40,994 nucleotides of DNA from a virus. The position numbers and the translations under genes are program-made. The stretch spans positions 1 to 40,994 of the IMG/VR virus record IMGVR_UViG_3300030419_005118; one strand, given 5' to 3'. Shown here in pieces: positions 1 through 5,699 of this stretch (positions are counted from its first letter, which is position 1; the number at the start of each line of letters is the position of its first letter). Under the pieces are notes generated by a model, which saw nothing but the letters and a program-made list of their open reading frames with translations, was not told the origin of the DNA and ran no database searches.

Positions 1-154
1 CCCCCCAGCCGATAGGGTTGCTCTCAGAATTCCATAAAATTTTGTACTCTGCCAAGCGTCCAAGGGTGGCGCCCCTACACTCCAGAATAAGTCCGATGCA
101 TCGAAAGCCATTTCTCAAATCCTGCTTTGCATAAACGAGGTCACCGACTTTCAC
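1..154 (-). CDS. VGDLV-family small protein, 3' part beyond window
   Basis: First 51 codons of a gene that runs off the left edge. It starts with GTG behind a strong GGAGGT and opens MKVGDLVYAK. The rest keeps the family pattern of two hydrophobic strands (CIGLILE and YKILW), but the residues between them are not conserved. Its first 14 bases also encode the last codons of the gene upstream. Function is unknown. A small SH3-like barrel is my inference from the VGDLV...GLIxE...VLW pattern. Confidence 0.75.
   Translation of the reverse strand, partial: MKVGDLVYAKQDLRNGFRCIGLILECRGATLGRLAEYKILWNSESNPIGWG
141..154. repeat. Dual-coding junction repeat of the VGDLV array
   Basis: The 14 bases GTGAAAGTCGGTGA or near-identical ones recur at 319-332, 497-510 and 678-691. 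In each place they are read twice: as (S)ESR-stop of one gene (ASR in one case) and as MKVGDL or MQVGDL of the next. Flanking bases (GAGGT, ATCA) are also shared and give the ribosome binding site. Confidence 0.88.
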
Positions 155-332
155 TGATAACCTCCAGATAACAACTCCACTCGTATGTGATACTGCCGTC
201 AGACCACAGCACGTGCATACGGGTCTGGCCATGCTTCGGATTTTGCACTTCCATAATTATTCCGTAGCTGGGGTAATCGCGTTGCATCACCCACGCTTTG
301 GTTTCAATTTTCACCAAATCACCGACTTGCAC
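141..332 (-). CDS. VGDLV-family small protein (63 aa)
   Basis: Starts with GTG preceded by GGAGGTAATCA. The protein opens MQVGDLVKIE, has central strands YGIIMEV and MHVLWSDGS, and ends LEVISESR. The C-terminus is encoded by the same bases that carry the Shine-Dalgarno sequence and first codons of the next gene, a 14-base overlap. It is one of six consecutive paralogues. No catalytic residues are apparent and the function is unknown. Confidence 0.85.
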   Translation of the reverse strand: MQVGDLVKIETKAWVMQRDYPSYGIIMEVQNPKHGQTRMHVLWSDGSITYEWSCYLEVISESR

Positions 333-510
333 TGATTACCTCCATTTGATGTCGTAAAAAATCATGTGGTTTAAGTTGCCATCGTGAATCAAATAGTTTT
401 ACCGAATAATGTTTAATGCGATACCCGCTTGTGTGGTCGCGAATATCCAATATCATGCCCACTGGCCAACCGTCCACGCCCGTTACTCTTACCAAATCAC
501 CGACTTTCAC
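319..510 (-). CDS. VGDLV-family small protein (63 aa)
   Basis: The GTG start follows GGAGGTGGTTA. A longer reading frame exists upstream, but it would run through the neighbouring gene, so the family start (MKVGDLVRVTGVDGW) is preferred. The core GMILDIRD and the end MEVISASR match the paralogues on either side. It overlaps both neighbours by 14 bases. Function is unknown. Confidence 0.85.
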   Translation of the reverse strand: MKVGDLVRVTGVDGWPVGMILDIRDHTSGYRIKHYSVKLFDSRWQLKPHDFLRHQMEVISASR

Positions 511-691
511 TAACCACCTCCAGTTCTCGCGACTTCTCGGTGTTCCAGTACCGCTTGCCTTTGTATGACCACAGGACTTTAATATCCTTGCGCCCAACGT
601 AAACGCCAACCTCGATAACAAGGCCGACATGCCGTGGAACGGGTGCCCACTTCTGATGTTCATTAAATCTTACCAAATCACCGACTTTCAC
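497..691 (-). CDS. VGDLV-family small protein (64 aa)
   Basis: GTG start after GAGGTAATCA. The protein opens MKVGDLVRFNEHQKW, has strands VGLVIEVG and IKVLWSYKG, and ends LEVVSESR. The middle is quite unlike the adjacent paralogues although both ends are almost identical, which suggests old duplication with the ends conserved or homogenised. Function is unknown. Confidence 0.85.
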   Translation of the reverse strand: MKVGDLVRFNEHQKWAPVPRHVGLVIEVGVYVGRKDIKVLWSYKGKRYWNTEKSRELEVVSESR

Positions 692-854
692 TGATTACCT
701 CAATAAGACCCCGTTGGATCTTTCTAACGCTGCCATCATCCCACAAGATGAAAGGTGTTTTGCTTTCAGTGTGCGCCCACGATTTGATTTCTACAATGAT
801 TCCCATCATTCCGCGCTCTGAATATATGTGTCGCACCAAATCACCGACTTTCAT
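678..854 (-). CDS. VGDLV-family small protein (58 aa)
   Basis: A 58-codon gene, read directly from the sequence. It starts with ATG, opens MKVGDLVRHIYSERG, contains MMGIIVEIKSW and FILWDDGSV, and ends GLIEVISESR. The start overlaps the stop of the upstream gene by 4 bases (ATGA), and the 3' end overlaps the next paralogue by 14 bases. This member uses ATG because its upstream junction does not need to encode the ESR ending. Confidence 0.85.
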   Translation of the reverse strand: MKVGDLVRHIYSERGMMGIIVEIKSWAHTESKTPFILWDDGSVRKIQRGLIEVISESR

Positions 855-1012
855 TTGACTACCTCATAATCTGCTGCGCTCTGCCATCCATCGCGACCCA
901 GCACCTTAATCCACTCCTTAATCGTGGGCTCCGCAAACTCCGTTACGAGAAATGCCTTATTGAAGTTTCTGGTTGTAGGACGCTTTAGTTTAACCAAATC
1001 ACCGACTTTCAT
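851..1012 (-). CDS. VGDLV-family small protein (53 aa)
   Basis: Opens MKVGDLVKLKRPTTR and ends DYEVVK, with strands AFLVTEF and IKVLGRDG. Its ATG overlaps the preceding stop (TGATG) and its stop overlaps the next ATG (ATGA), so translation is probably coupled. It is the first member of the tandem array in the direction of transcription. It lacks the ISESR ending, so its junction differs from the four that follow. Function is unknown. Confidence 0.82.
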   Translation of the reverse strand: MKVGDLVKLKRPTTRNFNKAFLVTEFAEPTIKEWIKVLGRDGWQSAADYEVVK

Positions 1013-1422
1013 CAAAATTCAATGCTCCTGCTCACGTATACATCCCAAAATGCGCTGCCACGCTGCTCGGTATCTTCCAAGTCCTCACCGACGCGAACAA
1101 ACTTATAGCACTCGTCGCCATCTACGTGAGTGACTGGGGTGGGGCTCTTATCCTGCGCTTTCTGCTCGTCGGACACGGGCACCTGTTCGCCGTCGCACCA
1201 GTCGAGGAAGTCTTCGATGGCAGCGATGCCTTCATACGAAGTATACCACTTGATGCCATTCCACGCGAATAGCATATTTCCCTTGCCATCATAATCTTTA
1301 ACCATACGGTCGTGGTCGCCCCAACAGAGAGCACGCGCTTGCGGCGACTTTGCCATCGTGACCATAAACTGAGGCATGACTTCTTTACCAACGACGAGAA
1401 CGACCTCTGAACGATAACCCAT
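1012..1422 (-). CDS. Phage protein of the MGYRSEV type (136 aa)
   Basis: Opens MGYRSEVVLVVGKE, an N-terminus I recognise from uncharacterised phage proteins. The middle (ALCWGDHDRM, FAWNGIKWYTSYEG) is rich in aromatic residues and looks like a compact alpha/beta domain. The acidic C-terminal third contains ECYKFVRVGED. It starts at ATG behind AAAGGAGAG and is the first gene after a TTGAAT-16-CGTCTA promoter, so it probably leads the VGDLV operon. No catalytic motif was identified. Confidence 0.8.
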   Translation of the reverse strand: MGYRSEVVLVVGKEVMPQFMVTMAKSPQARALCWGDHDRMVKDYDGKGNMLFAWNGIKWYTSYEGIAAIEDFLDWCDGEQVPVSDEQKAQDKSPTPVTHVDGDECYKFVRVGEDLEDTEQRGSAFWDVYVSRSIEF

Positions 1423-1452
1423 AAATGTCTCTCCTTTGTTTAGACACCCTCT

Positions 1453-1480
1453 TAGACGCAGGAGTTCCGCGAATATTCAA
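1453..1480 (-). promoter_or_regulatory. Putative phage promoter, TTGAAT-16-CGTCTA (copy A)
   Basis: Minus-strand TTGAAT at 1480-1475, 16 bases, then CGTCTA at 1458-1453, preceded by an A/T-rich tract. It lies in the only gap of this area, downstream of one gene's stop and 31 bases before the ATG of the MGYRSEV gene. Three other copies with the same spacing occur at 2700, 4311 and 5197. Confidence 0.7.
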
Positions 1481-1497
1481 AAAAATTAAATTATTTT

Positions 1498-1671
1498 TCA
1501 AGGCGTGCAAACACCAGCATCAATCAGGGATTTCGCCATTCGTCCAAACGCGCCTTGCAGCGTCCAGGCTAACCCGGTGTCGATTAGGTGCTGCCATGCC
1601 TCGATGATTCTCTCCTCGTCATCGCAATCAACAAACCCTTCTGCAATTCCAACTGCTTCGTAATCATCCAT
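1498..1671 (-). CDS. Small phage protein with LIDTGLAWTLQG motif (57 aa)
   Basis: Opens MDDYEAVGIAEGF, followed by an acidic stretch (DCDDEER), then AWQHLIDTGLAWTLQG and FGRMAKSLIDAGVC. This pattern is a recurrent tiny phage protein, which I believe is catalogued as DUF7417 (not checked). Its function is unknown. The ATG follows GGAGAAATTAAATA and overlaps the upstream gene by 8 bases. It is the last gene before promoter copy A. Confidence 0.85.
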   Translation of the reverse strand: MDDYEAVGIAEGFVDCDDEERIIEAWQHLIDTGLAWTLQGAFGRMAKSLIDAGVCTP

Positions 1672-1870
1672 TATTTAATTTCTCCATGTCACCTTTTTCA
1701 ACTCTAAAAATTTTTCCATCGACAAGAACTTTGTAATAACTCATATAATAAAAGTCTCCATCTTTTCCATGCTTCATTAGGTCAGACCTTTTATCTCGTC
1801 CGACGATGAGCCCAATTCTTTCTCCGACGCCCTCCAAAATTCGGACACGAACCAAATCACCCACCTTCAT
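1664..1870 (-). CDS. VGDLV-family protein (68 aa), detached copy
   Basis: The longer frame upstream overlaps a tiny membrane-peptide gene, so I start at the family N-terminus MKVGDLVRVRILEG. The protein has ERIGLIVGRD, KVLVDGKIFRVEK and ends MEKLNNG. The ATG overlaps the upstream stop (TGATG) and has no strong ribosome binding site, so translation is probably coupled. It is a paralogue of the array at 1-1012 but separated from it by two other genes. Confidence 0.8.
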   Translation of the reverse strand: MKVGDLVRVRILEGVGERIGLIVGRDKRSDLMKHGKDGDFYYMSYYKVLVDGKIFRVEKGDMEKLNNG

Positions 1871-1953
1871 CAATCGTCTAAGTGCAATTGAAGCACGTGC
1901 GCTGCTGCTACAGCGAATATCAAACAATAAAAAACAACTGCAATCGTAAACAT
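1870..1953 (-). CDS. 27-aa membrane peptide
   Basis: ATG with GAGGAAGTGAAATA in front overlaps the upstream stop (TAATG), and its own stop overlaps the next ATG (TGATG). The peptide MFTIAVVFYCLIFAVAAAHV continues with QLHLDD, giving one hydrophobic segment and an acidic tail. The exact fit between two genes with coupled starts supports it as real. Function is unknown. Confidence 0.6.
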   Translation of the reverse strand: MFTIAVVFYCLIFAVAAAHVLQLHLDD

Positions 1954-2267
1954 TATTTCACTTCCTCGACGTTGCGCCAATATTCGGATGCCATTCGCAT
2001 CGACCGACCAAGAGCGGGCACATAAACTTCATGTCGGTATTCGTATGGGGAATCAGGGTTGGACTTTGGACGCCTGCAAACATAAATCACTGGCTTCTCG
2101 GAGCCGCCTGGACTTCTCTGCATATAAACTCGTCGTCCGTTGTTGACGGTTTCGATACGCACGGCCTCCAAGTGCTCATGCATATTTTCGGTTTTGTCGT
2201 AACGAACAAAAATAAATCCATCCTTCGGGCGCAGAAGCATCCCAGGCTTTAGTTCACTGGCTCTCAT
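1953..2267 (-). CDS. Hypothetical protein (104 aa)
   Basis: Opens MRASELKPGMLLRPKDGFIF, reminiscent of the LKPGMLL openings of small beta-barrel proteins. A charged middle (GRRVYMQRSPGG, VICRRPKS-like) follows, with an aromatic C-terminus (ASEYWRNVEEVK). Start ATG after AAGGGGAAGCG, overlapping the upstream stop by 4 bases. I do not recognise a characterised family. Confidence 0.72.
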   Translation of the reverse strand: MRASELKPGMLLRPKDGFIFVRYDKTENMHEHLEAVRIETVNNGRRVYMQRSPGGSEKPVIYVCRRPKSNPDSPYEYRHEVYVPALGRSMRMASEYWRNVEEVK

Positions 2268-2395
2268 CGCTTCCCCTTGTGCTTGGTCTTGCGGCTATAC
2301 ACCTTTTTGCTCTTGTGCTTTCCAGCACCGGAGCGCATAAAAGCAGCGATATGCACCACGGATGGTCGCGATACTTTCTTCTTAGAATTCTTCAT
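2264..2395 (-). CDS. Very basic 43-aa protein
   Basis: MKNSKKKVSRPSVVHIAAFM is followed by a tail of Lys, Arg and Ser ending KHKGKR. Roughly 17 of 43 residues are Lys or Arg. Its ATG, after GGAGCC, lies 14 bases inside the preceding gene, and its stop overlaps the next ATG (ATGA). It could bind nucleic acid, judging by charge alone. I have no family assignment. Confidence 0.7.
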   Translation of the reverse strand: MKNSKKKVSRPSVVHIAAFMRSGAGKHKSKKVYSRKTKHKGKR

Positions 2396-2678
2396 GGCTC
2401 CAAACCCTATCGGCAAATTGTTTTGTATAGCGAAGCCCACCAACGTCTTTCAGCTCTAAATCCCCGCTCGCAACATCATCACGGATCTGTTTTGAAAAAG
2501 CGCGGAGCACCTTGATAAACGGAATCCTGCTAAATGATATATCGTTAGTGCTGTACTTAGCGGCATACTGACTTGGCATCAATTCGCTAAGGTATTCACG
2601 CTCAAGGTGTTTCGCGATGCGAACTGCTGCTGCGAGTCCTTTAATATCTTCAGTGTCCAATACGATTACAGTCTTCAT
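2382..2678 (-). CDS. Hypothetical protein (98 aa)
   Basis: I start at MKTVIVLDTEDIKGL because GGAG lies just upstream and because the longer frame would start close to promoter copy C. The sequence is mainly helical: AAAVRIAKHLEREYLSEL, then SFSRIPFIKVLRAFSKQIRDD, ending VWSHEEF. It is the first gene after that promoter. Family not recognised. Confidence 0.75.
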   Translation of the reverse strand: MKTVIVLDTEDIKGLAAAVRIAKHLEREYLSELMPSQYAAKYSTNDISFSRIPFIKVLRAFSKQIRDDVASGDLELKDVGGLRYTKQFADRVWSHEEF

Positions 2679-2699
2679 CTTTTCAACTCCGATGCATAA

Positions 2700-2727
2700 T
2701 AGACGCACGATCTTCAGTTTTATTCAA
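2700..2727 (-). promoter_or_regulatory. Putative phage promoter, TTGAAT-16-CGTCTA (copy C)
   Basis: Minus-strand TTGAAT at 2727-2722, 16 bases, CGTCTA at 2705-2700, then TTATGC. A run of T and A precedes the TTGAAT. It sits in the gap between the stop at 2734 and the ATG at 2678, which is 22 bases beyond the CGTCTA. Confidence 0.7.
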
Positions 2728-2733
2728 AAAAAA

Positions 2734-2943
2734 TTAAACTTTTTTGCTAATCGACTTTGAACCACCGGAAAGAAGTTTTAGCTCATCGTTCTGAACCCAC
2801 CATGTCATGCCGTTGTGGATTGTGCGAATCCTGCACTGTTTCCACTGAGCCTCAATGACAATAGCGAGCGATTTATATCTCTTGTCTGGAGAAATATAAT
2901 AAAAGTCTTTTAGTGCGACGAGATCCCCCTCTTCAAGAATCAT
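2734..2943 (-). CDS. Divergent GDLV-type small protein (69 aa)
   Basis: Opens MILEEGDLVALKDFYYISPD, close in layout to the VGDLV family. It then has SLAIVIEAQW and a terminal strand TWWVQNDELKLLSGG with a basic tail. The ATG overlaps the upstream gene by 11 bases. Probably a remote paralogue of the left-end array, based only on the GDLV and I-V-I-E pattern. Function is unknown. Confidence 0.72.
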   Translation of the reverse strand: MILEEGDLVALKDFYYISPDKRYKSLAIVIEAQWKQCRIRTIHNGMTWWVQNDELKLLSGGSKSISKKV

Positions 2944-3202
2944 TCATAGCCTCTGCGATGTCCTGTAGCGTCACAGGCTTCGGCTTCTTTCTCTGTGCCT
3001 TCATTAGCTTATTGTATTTTGATGCCTTATGCTCGTTGACAAAAACATTTTCGATACCCATGCTCTCGTACCTCTGAGCGGCATATTTCGCAGCCCTAAA
3101 GTTGCTGGGTTTTGTGAGAACTCGCTCCGTTGCCACAAATCGTGGCTCGCCATTGTCCCGGTCACCGGGTCGAATATCAATCTTGCTTATGTAATACTTC
3201 AC
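2933..3202 (-). CDS. Hypothetical protein (89 aa)
   Basis: GTG start after GGAGGTTATAA, overlapping the upstream VGDLV gene by 26 bases. The N-terminal half looks like a beta-alpha unit (YYISKIDIRPGDRDNG, FVATERVLTKPSNF, AAKYAAQRYESMG). The C-terminal half is basic (KLMKAQRKKPKP) and ends in a short helix (LQDIAEAMNDS). No recognised family. Confidence 0.75.
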   Translation of the reverse strand: MKYYISKIDIRPGDRDNGEPRFVATERVLTKPSNFRAAKYAAQRYESMGIENVFVNEHKASKYNKLMKAQRKKPKPVTLQDIAEAMNDS

Positions 3203-3374
3203 TTATAACCTCCACTTCATCTTCATAGACGCTGATTTCTCCATTATAACCTTGCATACGCACAATCAGTTCATGCGGTAGCACATCATCACGCACCTCG
3301 ACAACCAAAACCAAGTTGTCCATACCTCCGTGATGTTCTGGATTTAGTCTCACCAAATCGCCAACCTTAATCAT
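3177..3374 (-). CDS. VGDLV-family protein (65 aa), detached copy
   Basis: I use the ATG giving MIKVGDLVRLNPEHHGG, which follows GAGGAGGGG and overlaps the preceding stop. The core LVLVVEVRDD and the ending VEVISEVLHKQD match the array at the left edge. Here the EVIS bases again carry the ribosome binding site of the next gene, but that gene is not a family member. The shared junction is therefore older than, or independent of, the tandem array. Confidence 0.82.
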   Translation of the reverse strand: MIKVGDLVRLNPEHHGGMDNLVLVVEVRDDVLPHELIVRMQGYNGEISVYEDEVEVISEVLHKQD

Positions 3375-3957
3375 TAAGCCCCTCCTCATATTTATTGAGC
3401 GTGTCTATAAAAATCTGCCACTTCTTAGATGCAAAGAGTTTTTCTCTTTGGTCGAGGACATGCAGGATTCTTTCCTTCAACCTGTTGGACAAATCAACTC
3501 TTCTCAACAGGTCGTTGTAAGTCAGAGAGCACTTGACAAACTGATTCGCGTTCGATGAAAGAAACTGATAGTTTGTCAGACAATCCTTGCCACCAGCATT
3601 TGTCGGATGAACGTGGTCGATTTCGTAAATAATGTTTTTAATTTTCCAGTTGCAGTAGTTCCCACCGGGCCGGTTCCAAACACCATTTAGTTCGGAGGGC
3701 GCAACGTGGAGCCAGTGCGTGCAGCGATAATCCTGAGTTTCAAGAATCATATCGACATACTGCCTGACAAGTGCCCTACTCTGCTTTCGCTTGGCCTCGT
3801 TGTGCTTTCCTCGCGCCTTGTAGTTTTGCCACACGTTGTTAAATCCGCAGACCCGAAACCTGCCTCGCATGCGCTCACACAGACTTTCAATCTCTTTCGC
3901 GGTTGCCTGTGAATTTTGGTCAACCATTTCGATGTGTTCATTCAGCGTTACTTTCAT
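3367..3957 (-). CDS. Putative HNH endonuclease (196 aa)
   Basis: The C-terminal half carries an HNH-like core: IIYEIDHVHPTNAGGKD, then LTNYQFLSSNANQFVKCSLT. The DH pair and following Asn residues sit where metal-binding and catalytic residues are expected. The N-terminal half is helical and basic (HNEAKRKQSRALVRQYVD) and could bind DNA. The start MKVTLNEH is chosen for the GGGGGGGA just before it. It may be a free-standing homing-type nuclease or a phage recombination nuclease. No inserted target is visible nearby. Confidence 0.65.
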   Translation of the reverse strand: MKVTLNEHIEMVDQNSQATAKEIESLCERMRGRFRVCGFNNVWQNYKARGKHNEAKRKQSRALVRQYVDMILETQDYRCTHWLHVAPSELNGVWNRPGGNYCNWKIKNIIYEIDHVHPTNAGGKDCLTNYQFLSSNANQFVKCSLTYNDLLRRVDLSNRLKERILHVLDQREKLFASKKWQIFIDTLNKYEEGLND

Positions 3958-4153
3958 TCCCCCCCCAAGAGTAGCGAGCATCACACTCGCCATATTTATA
4001 TTTTATAAAGACGTGCCTTCTTTCTTGCTTTGTCAACTCCACATCGTTGCCGTTTTCGTCAATGGAGTTATACAAAAAGTCATCGAACACTTGGACGAAT
4101 ATCGTTTCATCCGGCGACCGTTCGATAACCACAATCAGCGGTTCCCTGTTCAC
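3938..4153 (-). CDS. Hypothetical protein (71 aa)
   Basis: GTG start overlapping the upstream stop (GTGA). The sequence is acidic with one beta-rich stretch: PLIVVIERSPDETIFVQVFD, then VELTKQERRHVFIKYKYG. Second gene after promoter copy B. Not recognised. Confidence 0.7.
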   Translation of the reverse strand: MNREPLIVVIERSPDETIFVQVFDDFLYNSIDENGNDVELTKQERRHVFIKYKYGECDARYSWGGNESNAE

Positions 4154-4284
4154 GATGTTAGCCCCGCGACCACGCCATCAATCCAGTTCTTCAAATCGCG
4201 AAAAACATGCGGATTATCAGCGAGATAAGAGATAACAAAATAAGTACCACATGCGATGAGTGCGTACTTGACAAATGTATTCAC
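4150..4284 (-). CDS. Small membrane protein (44 aa)
   Basis: GTG start behind AAAGGAGAGACTT. MNTFVKYALIACGTYFVISY is one membrane-spanning segment, followed by a short polar tail with an amphipathic helix (FRDLKNWIDGVVAGL). First gene after promoter copy B, 27 bases from its CGTCTA. Its stop overlaps the next GTG. Confidence 0.65.
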   Translation of the reverse strand: MNTFVKYALIACGTYFVISYLADNPHVFRDLKNWIDGVVAGLTS

Positions 4285-4310
4285 AAGTCTCTCCTTTGTT
4301 CGTCAGTCTA

Positions 4311-4338
4311 TAGACGAAGCACATTCAAGAATATTCAA
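4311..4338 (-). promoter_or_regulatory. Putative phage promoter, TTGAAT-16-CGTCTA (copy B)
   Basis: Minus-strand TTGAAT at 4338-4333, 16 bases, CGTCTA at 4316-4311, followed by TAGACTG. It sits in the gap between the stop at 4354 and the GTG at 4284. The leader AACAAAGGAGAGAC after it also appears after copy A, so promoter and ribosome binding site are repeated as a unit. Confidence 0.72.
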
Positions 4339-4353
4339 TATTTTTTGAAATTA

Positions 4354-4575
4354 TTATTCGGGCTCACCACACCTCAACTCAGTCACGCCATCTATAACTT
4401 GAGCGTAAAATAAATCGCCCTCCGAAATTTCACATGGAAAAAGTTCAACAGGTATATCTGCCTCGTAAGTTTCTGGGCCATCTGTTGTAAAAATTACATG
4501 TGCCATACCATTGTCAATCATATCGACCGACCCAATACAAAACAAACTGGCTACAATCGCCATATATTTATACAT
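4354..4575 (-). CDS. Small protein with N-terminal hydrophobic segment (73 aa)
   Basis: I start at MYKYMAIVASLFCIGSV, behind AAGGAAAG. The body DNGMAHVIFTTDGPETYEAD, the helix-breaking VELFPCEISEGDLFY and the end VTELRCGEPE form a small beta-rich domain. It resembles the short phage proteins that look like DUF3006 (my recollection, unchecked). The N-terminus could be a membrane anchor or simply a core strand. No lipobox fits the Cys well. Confidence 0.7.
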   Translation of the reverse strand: MYKYMAIVASLFCIGSVDMIDNGMAHVIFTTDGPETYEADIPVELFPCEISEGDLFYAQVIDGVTELRCGEPE

Positions 4576-4588
4576 TTTCTTTCCTTGT

Positions 4589-4864
4589 TTATTTATCAAA
4601 AAAGACTCTGACGTGACCGACTGGCACCTTCAGAACCACCATTCGCCACCCCATCCATTTGGCGTCGAATTTAGAACGAAACTCTTGACCCAGCAAATCA
4701 TTCGGGTCATTCACTTCTAAAACTGCCCTAATCATTTCGCCTCCGTCGTCGGAGTGAAAATCGACAGTAAAGCCACCGGTCCAGTTATCGGCGATATATT
4801 CCATTAAAGATTTTTTAGCCTCCTGCTTGGAGGCTTTTTTGCCGCTAAAAAAGATGTTTGCCAT
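4589..4864 (-). CDS. Hypothetical protein (91 aa)
   Basis: Opens MANIFFSGKKASKQEAKK, then YIADNWTGGFTVDFHSDDGG, VLEVNDPNDLLGQEF and WMGWRMVVLKVPVGHVRVFF. An alternating alpha/beta pattern suggests a compact cytosolic domain. The ATG overlaps the upstream stop (TAATG) with no strong ribosome binding site. The early codons contain an inverted repeat described separately. Confidence 0.72.
   Translation of the reverse strand: MANIFFSGKKASKQEAKKSLMEYIADNWTGGFTVDFHSDDGGEMIRAVLEVNDPNDLLGQEFRSKFDAKWMGWRMVVLKVPVGHVRVFFDK
4817..4840 (+). terminator. Terminator-like hairpin on the antisense strand
   Basis: On the plus strand AGCCTCC, loop TGCTT, GGAGGCT is followed by at least five T, the form of an intrinsic terminator. 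It lies within the first codons of a minus-strand gene, so it would stop antisense transcription. On the mRNA the same stem would form just after the start codon. It may be incidental to the codons for KKASKQEAKK. Confidence 0.4.
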
Positions 4865-5121
4865 TACGCACTGATGCCATTCAATTCCTGACGGGCGGCG
4901 GCGGCTGTCGCAAAAAGCTGTGCAGTGTATTCGCAGAAAGCTGCGTATGCCTCTGGTGTCAGATTGGGTGGGGCCTTATCGGGATCAGTAAGAGACTCTG
5001 ACGTACTGAACGCCATGGCCGAAAAATACATATTCTCCCCGAACAGCAGCGCACTTTCAATCGCGGTTTCAAGCGGAGTCAGTGACTTATCGAGATCGGT
5101 AAAATTAAAATTGGTTTCCAT
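4864..5121 (-). CDS. Hypothetical protein (85 aa)
   Basis: I start at METNFNFTDLDKSL, behind AGAAAGGCG. The longer frame would begin upstream of promoter copy D and is unlikely. The protein is helical and alanine-rich (AIESALLFGENMYFSAMAF, AYAAFCEYTAQLFATAAAAR) and ends NGISA. First substantial gene after the promoter, with a 76-base leader. Not recognised. Confidence 0.72.
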   Translation of the reverse strand: METNFNFTDLDKSLTPLETAIESALLFGENMYFSAMAFSTSESLTDPDKAPPNLTPEAYAAFCEYTAQLFATAAAARQELNGISA

Positions 5122-5196
5122 CTTTTCGCCTTTCTTCAAGATGATGATTTTTGGTTCAGCTTTTGGTTTTGTCTCGTTTTTATTTGAGACATGTAA

Positions 5197-5224
5197 TAGA
5201 CGTTCTTCGTCTTCGGAAATTCGA
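5197..5224 (-). promoter_or_regulatory. Putative phage promoter, TCGAAT-16-CGTCTA (copy D)
   Basis: Minus-strand TCGAAT (one change from TTGAAT) at 5224-5219, 16 bases, CGTCTA at 5202-5197, then TTACATG. Preceded by an A-rich stretch. It lies in the 5122-5260 gap, the longest in the window. The leader contains an 18-codon ORF (MSQIKTRQNQ...) without a ribosome binding site that I would not call a gene. Confidence 0.65.
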
Positions 5225-5260
5225 TTTTTTTTGAAAAAAGTTCTTACAGCAGTTGCAAAC

Positions 5261-5476
5261 TTACTTATCAGGGAAGCGAAGTAGGTTATCAAAATCTTCC
5301 TCCCCAGGCAGTGCCTTAATCTTCTCACCAGTCAATTCCTGCAAGATGTCTTTTAGATATTTTCTTTGAAGTTGAATGTTATACACAGATTGTCTCAATT
5401 GTGACTCTTCCTTAATTAACAAAGATAATTGAAGATTACAAAACTGAATTAAACTTTTATTTAGGTCTTTTTTCAT
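5261..5476 (-). CDS. Coiled-coil small protein (71 aa)
   Basis: MKKDLNKSLIQFCNLQLSLL leads into a long helix with heptad-like spacing (EESQLRQSVYNIQLQRKYLKDILQELTG) and a short acidic tail. Likely a helical dimer. It overlaps the upstream gene by 20 bases. Last gene before promoter copy D. No function can be assigned. Confidence 0.72.
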   Translation of the reverse strand: MKKDLNKSLIQFCNLQLSLLIKEESQLRQSVYNIQLQRKYLKDILQELTGEKIKALPGEEDFDNLLRFPDK

Positions 5477-5699
5477 TAACTCTGTGCCTATAGTATATAT
5501 GACACTCAGGATACTTTTCTACTATTCGATCTACAGATTCTTTGCCAAATACGATTGTTTCGTAGGGCTTCCATGAAAAGAAAACATGAAACCACAACGG
5601 ATTGTCACCGTGCCTCTCAAAGACAGCTTCTCTGTCAGCGCCCGACAGATCAATATCATTGATGGTTTCGTACTCGACTCTAATCCACGGACTCTCCAT
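5457..5699 (-). CDS. Hypothetical protein (80 aa)
   Basis: I choose the ATG giving MESPWIRVEYETINDIDL, which has GGAGAGC upstream. A TTG eight codons further upstream is possible. The aromatic middle (NPLWFHVFFSWKPYETIVFG) and the end HIYYRHRVNEKRPK suggest a small beta-sheet protein. It overlaps the upstream gene by 20 bases. Not recognised. Confidence 0.72.
   Translation of the reverse strand: MESPWIRVEYETINDIDLSGADREAVFERHGDNPLWFHVFFSWKPYETIVFGKESVDRIVEKYPECHIYYRHRVNEKRPK

Noticed and set aside
5140-5196. 18-codon ORF (MSQIKTRQNQ...) after promoter copy D
   Set aside because: No ribosome binding site and no supporting repeat. Probably just leader.
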